DNA from: Allobosea sp. BK604
GTDB taxonomy: Bacteria > Pseudomonadota > Alphaproteobacteria > Rhizobiales > Beijerinckiaceae
Assembly (NCBI RefSeq): GCF_004341515.1
Contig: NZ_SLZF01000006.1
Coordinates: 310,001 to 374,000 of the forward strand
Direction: 5' to 3'
DNA: 64,000 bases
Below are positions 1 to 9,400 of the stretch, in pieces. Made by a program: the position numbers and the translations under genes. Positions within the stretch are counted from its first letter, which is position 1, and each line of letters opens with the position of its first letter. The notes beneath the pieces were generated by a model, which worked only from the letters and a program-made list of their open reading frames with translations, did no database searches and was not told the origin of the DNA.

Positions 1-51
1 CTCGATGCGGGCAGCCACCTCCGTATCCGGGAGCGGGACGGTGGCGGTCAT
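1..51 (-). CDS. Start of an unidentified gene (partial)
   Basis: Only the first 17 codons lie in the window. The minus-strand reading begins MTATVPLPDTEVAARIE and runs off the left edge. The start is supported by an AGGAG Shine-Dalgarno sequence ending six bases upstream, which lies next to the stop codon of the upstream dusA gene. The gene is therefore probably co-transcribed with dusA. Too little protein is visible to assign a family. Confidence 0.6.
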   Translation of the reverse strand, partial: MTATVPLPDTEVAARIE

Positions 52-60
52 GGCGATCTC

Positions 61-1059
61 CTATGCGGCTGCGGCGGCAGCCCCTTCGTAGCGCGAGACA
101 TGCGCCACCGCAGCGCGCAAATCCGCAAGCCCCGCCTCGGCGGAGACGCAATGCTCGGCGAGATGGCGGCGGAACAGGCGCGCGCCCGGCCGGCCCGGGA
201 AGAGCCCGACGAGATGGCGCGTGAAGGCATGCAGCCGCCCGCCCTTCTCGAGATGTGCCGCGATATGCGGCTCCAGCGCCTCCAGCATGGCGAAGGCGTC
301 AGCGACCGGCGCGGCCTCGCCGAAGAGCAGCGGATCGGCCTGGAGCAGGATCTCCGGGTTCTGATAGGCCTCGCGGCCGATCATCACGCCGTCGAGATGG
401 GCCAGATGCTCCTGCCACTCGGCGGGCGCACGGATGCCGCCATTGATCGCGACGATCAGATCGGGATTGGCCGCCTTCAGGCGATAGGCGCGCTCGTAAT
501 CGAGCGGCGGGATCTCGCGGTTCTCCTTGGGCGAGAGGCCTTGGAGCCAGGCCTTGCGGGCATGAACGACGAGCGCGTCGACGCCGGCAGCCCGCACACT
601 CGCGGTCAGGGCGTCGAGCGCCGCCTCCGGATCCTGATCGTCGACGCCGATCCGGCATTTCACCGTGACGGGAATCGAGACCGCAGCCTTCATCGCCGCG
701 ACGCAGGCGCCGACGAGCTCGGGCTCGCGCATCAGGCAGGCGCCGAAGGCCCCGCCCTGGACGCGATCGGAGGGGCAGCCGCAATTCAGGTTGATCTCGT
801 CATAGCCGAAATCGGCGCCGATCTTCGCCGCCTGCGCGAGAAGCGCCGGGTCATTGCCGCCGAGCTGCAGTGCGACGGGATGCTCGACCGCGTCGAAGCC
901 GATCAGCCGGTTGCGATCGCCGCGGATCACCGCCTGCGCCGTCACCATCTCGGTATAGAGCCGGGCGCGACGCGACATCAGACGATGGACGACGCGGCAA
1001 TGCCGGTCAGTCCAGTCCATCATCGGCGCAACGGAGAATGTGAGGTCTTCGGCCTTCAT
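61..1059 (-). CDS. dusA: tRNA-dihydrouridine(20/20a) synthase DusA
   Basis: This FMN enzyme reduces uridine to dihydrouridine in the D-loop of tRNAs. The protein is 332 aa from the start MKAEDLTFSVAPMMDWTDRH; the SVAPMMDWTDRH opening is the hallmark of the DusA branch. LQLGGNDP (flavin-binding barrel), INLNCGCPSDRV with the catalytic Cys, and VKCRIGVDD follow in the expected order. The open frame extends 28 codons further upstream, but that extension has no resemblance to the family, so the internal ATG is chosen. The next gene on the same strand starts ten bases after the stop, which suggests a short operon. The assignment is confident. Confidence 0.95.
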   Translation of the reverse strand: MKAEDLTFSVAPMMDWTDRHCRVVHRLMSRRARLYTEMVTAQAVIRGDRNRLIGFDAVEHPVALQLGGNDPALLAQAAKIGADFGYDEINLNCGCPSDRVQGGAFGACLMREPELVGACVAAMKAAVSIPVTVKCRIGVDDQDPEAALDALTASVRAAGVDALVVHARKAWLQGLSPKENREIPPLDYERAYRLKAANPDLIVAINGGIRAPAEWQEHLAHLDGVMIGREAYQNPEILLQADPLLFGEAAPVADAFAMLEALEPHIAAHLEKGGRLHAFTRHLVGLFPGRPGARLFRRHLAEHCVSAEAGLADLRAAVAHVSRYEGAAAAAA

Positions 1060-1115
1060 CGCGCTGCATATGGCATGCGCCGGGCGTGACGACAAACCGG
1101 CCGCAGCGCAAGCGC

Positions 1116-1892
1116 TCAGCTTAGCATGCGCGTATCGCCGCAAACCGAGATCTCCTGGCCCGAGATCGTCTTGCCGAAGGGCGAGGCGAGGAAGACGATC
1201 TGCCTGGCGATGTCCCTGGGATCGACGAATTGCTTGATCGAGACGCCGGCGAAGAGACGCTGGGTCATTTCCTCATGCGAGATGTTGAAGCTGCGCGCCT
1301 TGTTGGCGATGACGCTCTGGATGCGCGGGCCTTCGACCAGGCCGGGGCAGATCGCATTGGCCCGGATGCCGAATTCGCCGAGTTCGGCCGAGAGCGCCTT
1401 GGTGAAGCCGATGACGCCCCATTTCGCCGCGCCATAGGGCGAGCGCAGCGGAAAGCCGTGCTTGCCCGCCTGGCTCGAGAGGTTGACGATCGAGGCATTG
1501 GCCGATTGCTTGAGATGCTGCACCGCCAGCCGCGTGCAGTTGAACTGGCCGGTGAGATCGACGGCGAGGCATTGATCCCAGTCGGCCGGGTCGATCTCGT
1601 CGACGCGGCCGGTCGGCCCGGCGATGCCGGCATTGTTGACCAGGCAGTCGAGCCCGCCGAGCGCGGCAAGTGCCTCCTCGAACAAGGCGGCCACCGCCTT
1701 GCGGTCCGAGACGTCACAGAGCGATTGCGTGATCGCCGGATCGCTCGCCTTCATCACCGCCAGCGCCTCGCGGTCGACATCGCAAATATGGACCTTGGCG
1801 CCCTCGGCCGCGAAGGCGCGCGCGGTGGCGCGGCCAATGCCGTTGGCCCCGGCCGTGACCAGAACGCGCAAGCCTTCGATCTGCAGATCCAT
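1116..1892 (-). CDS. SDR family NAD(P)-dependent oxidoreductase
   Basis: This is a 258-aa classical short-chain dehydrogenase. It shows the Rossmann motif TAGANGIG near residue 12, the NNAG motif, the catalytic Ser in the NLSSQAG strand, and YGAAKWG with the catalytic Tyr and Lys. The start MDLQIEGL is chosen because the longer open frame upstream runs through intergenic repeats. It lies downstream of, and on the same strand as, a GntR regulator. It is close to a lambda-crystallin-type dehydrogenase and a beta-keto acid cleavage enzyme, so it probably oxidises a hydroxy acid or sugar acid in the same route. The substrate cannot be read from the sequence. Confidence 0.85.
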   Translation of the reverse strand: MDLQIEGLRVLVTAGANGIGRATARAFAAEGAKVHICDVDREALAVMKASDPAITQSLCDVSDRKAVAALFEEALAALGGLDCLVNNAGIAGPTGRVDEIDPADWDQCLAVDLTGQFNCTRLAVQHLKQSANASIVNLSSQAGKHGFPLRSPYGAAKWGVIGFTKALSAELGEFGIRANAICPGLVEGPRIQSVIANKARSFNISHEEMTQRLFAGVSIKQFVDPRDIARQIVFLASPFGKTISGQEISVCGDTRMLS

Positions 1893-1950
1893 CCTCAGCC
1901 TCCCATTATGCGTGGATCTTCGGACCGCCGATGACCCAGCTCCTTGTTTC

Positions 1951-2059
1951 CGCATCGGCTTCTTCCGAAAACCGCAATCCACTTTTCGGGCCGATGCTCC
2001 GCTCCTGCTTTCGCATCGGCTTCTTCCGAAAACCGCAATCCACTTTTCGGGCCGATGCT
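1951..2059. repeat. Two direct copies of a 48-bp palindromic repeat
   Basis: The 48-bp unit occupies 1951-1998 and 2012-2059, identical apart from spacing. Each unit begins with GCATCGGC and ends with GCCGATGC, and has inner arms CCGAAAA and TTTTCGG, so it can fold into a stable hairpin. A third, slightly diverged copy lies at 63604-63650. The second copy abuts the stop codon of the GntR gene, so the element may end or modulate that transcript. Confidence 0.85.
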
Positions 2060-2820
2060 TATTCCGCCAGACCGCCGGCGCTCTCGATATGAGCGGCGGC
2101 GCTCCTGATATCGTTTTCCAACGCAGCCCGAGCCGCGGGAGCGTCGCGCCGGCGCAGCGCAGCGAGCAGCGCGGCATGGGCCTGCACGGCGCTGCCGCCG
2201 CGCAGCCGGCCCGGCTCGTGGCGCATGTCGAGATTGAGGATCGGGCCGGCCTTGAGCCAGAGCCGCTCGATCATCTCGACCAGGCTCGGCATGCCGGCGG
2301 CCTCGTAAAGCGCGAAATGCAGGTCGCGGTTGGCGGCTACGCCCGCGGCGGTATCGGGCGGCTCGGCATTCGCGGCGCGCCCGAATGCCGCCTCGAAGCC
2401 GGCGATCCGCTCGATCTGCTCGGCGCTCGCGGTCGTGGCCGCTTCCTCGGCCGCAAAGCCCTCGATAACGAGGCGCAGCCGCGTCAGCTCGCGGAACCCG
2501 GCCAGTGTCAGCACCGGCACGCGCACGGCGCGGTTCGGCAGCACCTCGAGCGCGCCGTCGGCGGCGAGCCGGCTGACCGCCTCGCGCACCGGCATCATCG
2601 AGACGCCGAGCGCCTCGGCCACGCGTCGCAGCGACAGCTTTTCGCCCGGCGCGAGGCGGCCGGCCACAAGCAGGGCCCGCAACTCGCCGGTGACGCGCTC
2701 GCCCAGCGTCTCGCGCGAGAGCGCGCCGATCTCGCCAAGCGCTCCCGAGCGACGCGCGAGCGCGCGCCCAACGGGCGCATCCTCGGCTGGGCCGGCGAAG
2801 GGCTGGACAGGAACGGCCAT
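2059..2820 (-). CDS. GntR family regulator, FadR/FCD type
   Basis: This is a 253-aa regulator. An N-terminal winged helix-turn-helix carries SLRRVAEALGVSMMPVREAV, the standard GntR recognition helix region, and is followed by an alpha-helical FCD ligand domain with an HFALYEAAGMPSLVEMI segment. It is divergent from the hydroxyacid dehydrogenase at 2899 and upstream of the SDR gene on its own strand, so it probably controls this catabolic island in response to an acid metabolite. An upstream GTG at 2844 would put the start inside the palindrome at 2835-2846. I prefer the ATG at 2820, which leaves that palindrome free as an operator. Confidence 0.85.
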   Translation of the reverse strand: MAVPVQPFAGPAEDAPVGRALARRSGALGEIGALSRETLGERVTGELRALLVAGRLAPGEKLSLRRVAEALGVSMMPVREAVSRLAADGALEVLPNRAVRVPVLTLAGFRELTRLRLVIEGFAAEEAATTASAEQIERIAGFEAAFGRAANAEPPDTAAGVAANRDLHFALYEAAGMPSLVEMIERLWLKAGPILNLDMRHEPGRLRGGSAVQAHAALLAALRRRDAPAARAALENDIRSAAAHIESAGGLAE

Positions 2821-2834
2821 GCCTGCCAACCTAA

Positions 2835-2846
2835 CTGTGATCACAG
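2835..2846. promoter_or_regulatory. Candidate GntR operator in the divergent promoter region
   Basis: CTGTGATCACAG is a perfect 12-bp palindrome in the 78-bp gap between the divergent GntR and dehydrogenase genes. The inner GTGATCAC fits the GT-Nx-AC pattern of FadR-subfamily operators. Binding by the adjacent regulator is inferred from position only. Confidence 0.45.
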
Positions 2847-2898
2847 ATCACGACAAGCGGCGACGGAGATCGCCGATCCTCGAGGACGAAACGCTGAG

Positions 2899-3837
2899 AT
2901 GAGCAAGATCGCGATTGTCGGCTCGGGCCTGATCGGCCGGGCCTGGGCCACCATCTTCGCCAGCCACGGCTTCACCGTTTCGCTCTACGACCTGAAGCCC
3001 GAGGCAGCGAACGCGGCGCGCATCCATATCGGCAAGAACCTGAAGGAGCTGGCCGGGCATGGGCTGGTCGATGATCCCGCCGGGTCGCTGAAGCGCATCA
3101 CGGTCGCGGCGGGTCTCACTGATGCGCTGAAGGGCGCGGCGCTGGTGCAGGAGAACGGGCCCGAGACGATCGAGGCCAAGCAGGCGCTGTTCGCCGAGAT
3201 GGACGAGCTGGCGCCGGCCGGCGCCATCCTGGCGTCCTCGACCTCCTTCATCACCGCCTCGCGCTTCAGCGAAAAGCTGAAGGGCCGGGCGCGCTGCCTC
3301 GTCGCCCACCCGGTCAACCCGCCACATCTGGTGCCGATCGTCGAGCTCGCCCCTGCCCCATGGACCGATGCGAAGGTCGTGGAAAAGGCGAAGAAGCTTT
3401 ACGAGAAGGCCGGGCAGGTGCCGATCATCCTGCGCCAGGAGAAGGCCGGCTTCGTGCTGAACCGGCTGCAGGCCGTGCTGCTGGCGGAAGCTTTTCGCCT
3501 CGTCGGCGAGGGCGTGGCGAGCGCCGAGGATGTCGACAAGACGATCCGCGATGGGCTCGGCCTGCGCTGGTCCTTCATGGGTCCGTTCGAGACGATCGAG
3601 CTCAATGCGCCCGGCGGCATTCCCGACTATTGCGCCCGCTACGGCGCCTCGCTCGCCCAGATGCAGCCGCAGCCGGGCGGCGCCGACCCGTTTGGAGCGG
3701 ACACCGTCACCAAGGTGATGAGCGAATGGCCGGGGACGCAGACGCCCGAGCGCGTCGCGGCGCTGAGCCGCTGGCGCGACAGCCGCCTCGCCGCCCTGCA
3801 AGCGCATAAGCGCGCCTCGAAGCGCAAGCCTGCCTGA
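2899..3837 (+). CDS. 3-hydroxyacyl-CoA dehydrogenase family protein, lambda-crystallin/L-gulonate 3-dehydrogenase-like
   Basis: The 312-aa protein has the NAD-binding motif IVGSGLIGRAWA at its N-terminus and the family signature VAHPVNPPHLVPIVEL. The C-terminal helical domain starts at KAGFVLNRLQ and contains DGLGLRWSFMGPFE. The HPVNPP and GPFETIELNA segments resemble lambda-crystallin (CRYL1, L-gulonate 3-dehydrogenase) more than fatty-acid 3-hydroxyacyl-CoA dehydrogenases. Such enzymes oxidise a 3-hydroxy acid to a 3-keto acid. The next gene is a beta-keto acid cleavage enzyme, which fits that product. A longer frame reaches far upstream through the GntR gene on the other strand; the start here follows a GAGGA motif. 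The exact substrate is unknown. Confidence 0.85.
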   Translation: MSKIAIVGSGLIGRAWATIFASHGFTVSLYDLKPEAANAARIHIGKNLKELAGHGLVDDPAGSLKRITVAAGLTDALKGAALVQENGPETIEAKQALFAEMDELAPAGAILASSTSFITASRFSEKLKGRARCLVAHPVNPPHLVPIVELAPAPWTDAKVVEKAKKLYEKAGQVPIILRQEKAGFVLNRLQAVLLAEAFRLVGEGVASAEDVDKTIRDGLGLRWSFMGPFETIELNAPGGIPDYCARYGASLAQMQPQPGGADPFGADTVTKVMSEWPGTQTPERVAALSRWRDSRLAALQAHKRASKRKPA

Positions 3838-3847
3838 TCATGCGTGT

Positions 3848-3934
3848 CGTCATTGCGAGGAGGCGCAGCCGACGAAGCAATCCAGCAGGACTGCGCGAGC
3901 CCTCCTGGATTGCTTCGCTGCGCTCGCAATGACG
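3848..3934. repeat. Palindromic intergenic repeat, CGTCATTGCGAG family
   Basis: The element starts CGTCATTGCGAG and ends CTCGCAATGACG, and its centre pairs through GCAATCCAG-like and CTGGATTGC arms, making a long hairpin. Related elements are at 16626-16715 and 48033-48123, with a shortened one at 50675-50704. It separates two same-strand genes and could lower read-through between them. Confidence 0.85.
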
Positions 3935-3971
3935 GATGTCGCTCAAAACCGCTGACCTGAAAGGAACCGCC

Positions 3972-4904
3972 ATGGCCAAGAGCCGCAAAGTCATGATCAC
4001 CTGCGCGGTGACGGGCGCGATCCATACGCCCTCGATGTCGCCGTATCTGCCGATCACGGCCGACGAGATCATCGACGCCGCGGTCGGTGCGGCCGAGGCC
4101 GGGGCGGCGCTGGTGCATGTCCATGCGCGCGATCCGGTCACCGGCAAGCCCGACCAGTCGCCCGAGGCGTTCGAGCCCTTCCTCAAGGTGATCAAGCAGC
4201 GCAGCGACTGCGTCATCAACATCACCACCGGCGGCGCGCCGACCATGCTGGTCGAGGAGCGGCTGCGGCCCTGCGCGCATTTCAAGCCCGAGGTCGCCTC
4301 GCTCAACATGGGCTCGATGAATTTCGGGCTCTACCCGATGCTGAACCGCTTCAAGGAGTTCAAGCACGACTGGGAACTGCCCTATCTCGAAGGCTCGAAG
4401 GACCGGATCTTCCGCAACACCTTCCAGGATATCGAGAATATCCTGACGACCTGCGCCGAGAACGGCACCCGCTTCGAGATCGAGTGCTACGATATCGGCC
4501 ATCTCTACACGCTGGCGCATTTCGTCGACCGCGGGCTGGTGAAGCCGCCCTTCTTCGTACAGTCGGTCTTCGGCCTGCTCGGCGGCATCGGCCCGCATCC
4601 CGAGGATGTCGCCCATATGAAGCGCACCGCCGACCGGCTGTTCGGCGACGATTATCAGTGGTCGGTGCTCGGCGCCGGGCGCAACCAGCTGCCGATCGCG
4701 GCGATGGCGGTCGCCATGGGCGGCAACCTGCGCGTCGGGCTGGAGGATTCGCTCTGGATCGGGCCGGGCCAGCTGGCGAAATCGAATGCGGAGCAGGTTC
4801 GCGCGGCCCGCAAGATCATCGAGGGGCTCGGGCTGGAGGTCGCGACGCCGGCCGATGCACGCGAGGCGCTGCAGCTGAAGGGGGCGGACAAGGTGGCGTT
4901 CTAG
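3972..4904 (+). CDS. Beta-keto acid cleavage enzyme (BKACE, DUF849)
   Basis: BKACE enzymes are zinc TIM barrels that condense a beta-keto acid with acetyl-CoA and split it into acetoacetate and a new CoA ester. This 310-aa protein shows the family opening KVMITCAVTGAIHTPS, the zinc-binding HVHARDP motif near residue 48, INITTGG, and the later segment SVLGAGRNQLPIAAMAVAMGG. The start ATG follows AAAGGAACC. The preceding dehydrogenase would supply a beta-keto acid, so the two probably form consecutive steps. Carnitine, gulonate-like acids or another hydroxy acid are possible substrates; residues alone do not decide. Confidence 0.9.
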   Translation: MAKSRKVMITCAVTGAIHTPSMSPYLPITADEIIDAAVGAAEAGAALVHVHARDPVTGKPDQSPEAFEPFLKVIKQRSDCVINITTGGAPTMLVEERLRPCAHFKPEVASLNMGSMNFGLYPMLNRFKEFKHDWELPYLEGSKDRIFRNTFQDIENILTTCAENGTRFEIECYDIGHLYTLAHFVDRGLVKPPFFVQSVFGLLGGIGPHPEDVAHMKRTADRLFGDDYQWSVLGAGRNQLPIAAMAVAMGGNLRVGLEDSLWIGPGQLAKSNAEQVRAARKIIEGLGLEVATPADAREALQLKGADKVAF

Positions 4905-4930
4905 CGCCGTTCACGCCCAAGCCCTCTCCC

Positions 4931-5023
4931 CGTCATGGTCGGGCTTGTCCCGACCATCCACGCCTTCCGTCGGGGAAAGCGGTGTTCAAGGCGTGGATGC
5001 TCGGCACAGGGCCGAGCATGACG
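4931..5023. repeat. Palindromic intergenic repeat between convergent genes
   Basis: The outer arms are CGTCATG and CATGACG, with inner arms including CGTGGAT-type sequence and GTCGGG/CCCGAC and CTCGGC/GCCGAG stems. It fills almost the whole gap between the convergent BKACE and aminopeptidase genes, so it probably acts as a bidirectional terminator-like structure. Confidence 0.75.
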
Positions 5024-5035
5024 TCGCGGCTGTGA

Positions 5036-6292
5036 TCAGGCCCATTCGCCCTTGCGGAACACCGGCACCCGGCTGCCGTCATCGCGCACGCCGTCGATGT
5101 CGACCTCGCCCGAGCCGATCATCCAGTCGATATGGATGAAGCTCTTGTTGCCGCCCTGGGCAGCGATCTGCTCGGGCGTCAGGCTGGCGCCGTCGACGAA
5201 GCATTTCGAATAGCACTGGCCGAGCGCGATATGACAGGAGGCGTTCTCGTCGAAGAGCGTGTTGTAGAACAGGATGCCGCCCTTCGAGATCGGCGATGAA
5301 TGCGGCACCAGGGCGACTTCGCCGAGCCGGCGCGCGCCCTCGTCGGTGTCGAGAACCTTGTTCAGCACCTCCTCGCCACGGACCGCCTTGGCCTCGACGA
5401 TGCGGCCCGCCTCGAAGCGCACCTGGATCTGGTCGATCAGCGAGCCCTGGTAGGAGAGCGGCTTGGTCGAGGAGACATGGCCCTCGACCCGGCGCGCATG
5501 CGGCGTGGTGAAGACCTCCTCGGTCGGGATGTTGGGGTTGCAGACGACGCCGTTCTTGGCCGGTGAGGCGCCCCCCTGCCATTGATGCCCGTCGGCCAGG
5601 CCGACCATCAGATCGGTGCCGGGTCCGGTGAAATGCAGCGAGGCGAAGCGTTCGCCGTTCAGCCAGTCGTAGCGGCGGCGCAGCGTGGCGTTATGGGCCT
5701 CCCAGGCCGCGACGGCGCCCTCCTTGTCGACGCGCGAGGCGGCGAAGATCGCCTCGGCCAGCTTGGCGACGGCGATATCCTCCGGCTCGTTCGGGAAGAC
5801 CTGCTTCGCCCAGGCGGTGCTGGGATAGGCGACGATGTTCCAGTTGATGTCGAAGCCGGCGATCTTCTCCAGCGCCGGCTGGTAGGCGATGGAATTGGCC
5901 TTGCTCGCACGCGAGACCTTGGCCGGGTCCTCGCCCGCAAGCAGCATCGGGTTGTCGCCGACGATGGCGAGCCGGGCGGTGTTGGCGGCGAAGGCCTTGG
6001 CGACGCCGTCGTAAAGCCAGGTCGCCGCCTTGTCGAAGCTGGCATCCGGGCCGAAGCGGTAGCGCGCCAGCGTGACCTCCTCGTCGGAGAGGATCGGCGT
6101 GACGAGGCCGGCGCCTGCCTTGTAGGCGTGCTCGGCGATGCGGCGCACCAAGGGCAAGGCCGCGACCGGGGCGGTGAGGAAGAGATCCTGGCCGGCCTGC
6201 AGGTTCAATCCGACCCTGACCGCCACCTCGGCGAGCCTGTCGAGCTTGACCGGGTCGATCGTGGCGGAGAGTTCGCGCTGATGGGTGTTCAT
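5036..6292 (-). CDS. Aminopeptidase, M29 family (AmpS-like)
   Basis: The protein is 418 aa, the usual size for M29 metallopeptidases (aminopeptidase S/T), which remove N-terminal residues using two metal ions. Visible family features are the N-terminal LDRLAEVAVRVGLNLQAGQDL segment, the central SLHFTGPGTDL strand, and the C-terminal metal-ligand region GEVALVPHSSPI, FYNTLFDENASCHIALGQCY and FIHIDWMIGSGEVDIDG. The start is the only suitable ATG, but its ribosome site is weak. It converges on the BKACE gene and looks functionally independent of it. Confidence 0.9.
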   Translation of the reverse strand: MNTHQRELSATIDPVKLDRLAEVAVRVGLNLQAGQDLFLTAPVAALPLVRRIAEHAYKAGAGLVTPILSDEEVTLARYRFGPDASFDKAATWLYDGVAKAFAANTARLAIVGDNPMLLAGEDPAKVSRASKANSIAYQPALEKIAGFDINWNIVAYPSTAWAKQVFPNEPEDIAVAKLAEAIFAASRVDKEGAVAAWEAHNATLRRRYDWLNGERFASLHFTGPGTDLMVGLADGHQWQGGASPAKNGVVCNPNIPTEEVFTTPHARRVEGHVSSTKPLSYQGSLIDQIQVRFEAGRIVEAKAVRGEEVLNKVLDTDEGARRLGEVALVPHSSPISKGGILFYNTLFDENASCHIALGQCYSKCFVDGASLTPEQIAAQGGNKSFIHIDWMIGSGEVDIDGVRDDGSRVPVFRKGEWA

Positions 6293-6359
6293 GAAGCTCG
6301 GCCCAATAGGTTCGGGAGCGCCGCGAGGGCGCTCGTGATCATGGTCATGCGTGGTTTAG

Positions 6360-6460
6360 AGTATTTCTGCGTTTCTTCGAATCGCAAAAATCCTCCATCT
6401 ATTTGTTTTGACGCATTTTCTTCACGCGAACCGGTGTCCACTTCGCTCGAAAATGCTTTT
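6360..6460. repeat. Interspersed palindromic repeat, GCATTTTCTTCACGCGAACC family
   Basis: The core runs from GCATTTTC to GAAAATGC (6413-6456) and is preceded by about 50 bp with its own inverted arms. Related copies are at 35605-35700 and, inverted, at 40621-40714. Here it lies upstream of the aminopeptidase and just beyond the stop of the efflux permease. Confidence 0.85.
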
Positions 6461-6462
6461 GC

Positions 6463-9400
6463 TCAGGTCCCGTGGCCTGCGGTAGGCGCCGCGCCGCTCG
6501 GCAGGGCTGCGTCCTTCGGCTTGCGCCTCACCCGCTCGCGCATCCACTGGAAGACGACATAGAGCATCGGCACCAGGAAGATGCCGAAGATCGACGCGAA
6601 GAGCATGCCACCGAAGACCGGCGTGCCGACCGCTCGGCGGCTGAGCGCACCGGCGCCGGTGGCGATGACGAGCGGCAGCAGGCCGAGGATGAAGGCGAAG
6701 CTCGTCATCATCACCGGGCGGAAACGCAGCCTGGCGCCGGAGATGGCGGAATCGTGGATCGACTCGCCCTTGGCCCGCTGCTCCAGGGCGAACTCGACGA
6801 TCAGGATGCCGTTCTTGGCCGCAAGCGCGATCAGCACGACGAGGCCGATCTGGGCGTAGACGCCGAGACTGACGCCTGTGAGCGCGATCGAGGCCACGGC
6901 ACCGAGGACCGCGACCGAGACGGAGAGCAGCACCGCGATCGGCACGTTCCAGCTCTCGTAGAGCGCGACGAGGAAGAGATAGGCGAAGAGTATCGCCAGC
7001 GCGAGGACGGCGCCGGTGCGGCCGCTGGCGGCCTTTTCCTGCAAGGCGGTGCCGGTCCATTCGAAGCCGTAGCCGGCGGGCAGCGTCGTCGCCGAGATGC
7101 GCTCCATCGCGGCGAGCGACTCGCCGGAGCTCACGCCGGGCCGGCCGGAGCCGTTGATGATCACCGCGCGATAGCCGTTATAGCGGGTCAGCGCCTGCGG
7201 GCCGGTGACGAGGCGCACCTGCGCGAGCGCGTTGATCGGCACCATCGTGCCGGCGCTATTGCGGACATAGATCTTGCCGATATCGGTGACGGCGCTGCGG
7301 AATGGCGTCTCGGCCTGGACATTGACCTGCCAGGTTCGGCCGAAGACGTTGAAATCGTTGACGTAATAGCCGCCTAGCGTGGCCTGCAAGGCGTTGAAGA
7401 CGTCGGCGATCTGGACGCCGAGCACCTGCGCCTTGTCGCGGTCGATATCGAGATAGATCTGCGGCGTGTCGGCAGCGAAGGTGCTGAAGACAGCGGCCAG
7501 CTCGGGCTGCTGGTTGGCGGCGACCAGCAGGCCGCGCATGGTCGCGGCGATGTCGGTCGGCGACTGGCCCTGCAAGGCCTCGAGCACATATTGGAAGCCG
7601 CCGGTGCTGCCGAGACCGATGATCGGCGGCAGGTTGAACGGGAAGACCGTCGCCTGCTGCACCGCGGCGAGCTGCGGCTGCAGGATGCGGATGATGCCGC
7701 TGGCGCTCTGCGCCGCCGCCTTGCGATCCTCGAAGGGCTTGAGGCGGACGACGAAGAAGGCCTGGTTCGAGGCCGCGAGCCCGTCGATGAAGTTGAAGCC
7801 GACGACCGAGAGCACGCCCTCGACGCCGTCGATCGGGCGGACGATGTTCTCGACCTGCTCGACCACGGCGGCGGTGCGGTTCACCGAGGCGCCCTCGGGC
7901 AGGCGCATGGCGATGAAGAAGGCGCCCTGATCCTCTTCCGGCAGGAAGCTCTGCGGCGTGGTGGTGAAGAGCCAGCCGCTCGCGGCGAGGATGCCGCCCA
8001 GCACGAAGACCACCACGATGGCGATGCGGACGAGGCGCCGCACGATCGCGGCATAGCCGTCGCGGACCTTGTCGATGCCGTTCATGACGTAGCGCATCGG
8101 TCCGCCGCTGCCGTGGCTGCGGGTGATCAGGAGCGAGCAGAGCGCCGGGCTCAGCGTCAGCGCGTTGACGGCCGAGATCAGCATCGCGACGGAGACGGCG
8201 ACGGCGAATTGCCGGAAGAGCTGGCCGCTGATGCCGGGAATGAAGGCGACCGGCACGAAGACGGCGAGCAGCACGAAGGTGATGGCGATGATCGGGCCGG
8301 TGATCTCGGCCATCGCCTTCTTGGTCGCCTCGGCGATGGTGAGTTCCGGCTCCTCCTCGACGACGCGCTCGACATTCTCGATGACGACGATGGCGTCGTC
8401 GACGACGATGCCGATGGCGAGCACGAGCGCGAGCAGCGAGACCGTGTTCGCCGTATAGCCGATCACCAGCATGACCGCGAAGGTGCCGATGATCGAGACC
8501 GGCACCGCGATCAGCGGGATGATGGTGGTGCGCAACTTGCCCAGGAAGAGGAAGACGACGAGGCCGACGAGGATGAAGGCCTCGCCGAGCGTCTTGATGA
8601 CCTCGTCGATCGTGGCGCTGACGAAGACCGTGGTGTCGAAGAAGATGCCGTAGGTGAGATCATCCGGGAAACGCTTGGAGAGCTGCTCCATCGTCTCCCG
8701 CACCCGCTTGGCGACGTCGATCGCGTTGGCGCCGGGGGACTGGTAGATGCCCATCGCCGCGCCGGGCGCGCCGTTGAAGCGGCTGTAGCGATCGGAGGTG
8801 CGCGCGCCCATCTCGACGCGGGCGACATCCTTGACGCGCACCACCGAGCCGCCCGGATTGGTGCGCAGCACGATATTGCCGAACTGCTCGGGCGTGGTCA
8901 GGCGCCCCTGCGTCTTGACGGTGAGCTGATATTGCTGGTCGCGGCCGACCGGAGCGGCGCCGATGCGGCCGAGCGCAGCCTGCACGTTCTGGCCCTGGAC
9001 CGCGTTGATGATGTCGTTCGGCGTCAGGTTGAGCGCCGTCAGCTTGGTCGGGTCGAGCCAGACGCGAAGCGAATAGTCCAGCGGGCCGAACAGGCTGACC
9101 TGGCCGACGCCGGGGATGCGCGCCAGCGCATCGATGATGTTGATGGTGGCGTAGTTGCTCAGATAGAGCGAGTCGAAGCTGTGCTTCGGCGAGTGGACTT
9201 CGACCACCTGCAGCAGCGCCGCCGATTTCTTGCGGATGGTCAGGCCCTGGCGCGACACTTCGCTGGGAAGCTGCGGCGTCGCGAGCGCGGCACGGTTCTG
9301 GACGTTGACCGTGTTGATGTCGGGATTGGTGCCGAGCGCGAAGGTGACGCTCAGCGAATAGCTGCCATCGGCGCCGCTGGTCGACTGATAGTAGAGCGCA

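Noticed and set aside
2821..2844. GTG start at 2844 for the GntR regulator
   Set aside because: It would place the start codon inside the palindromic operator candidate; the ATG at 2820 gives normal family length.
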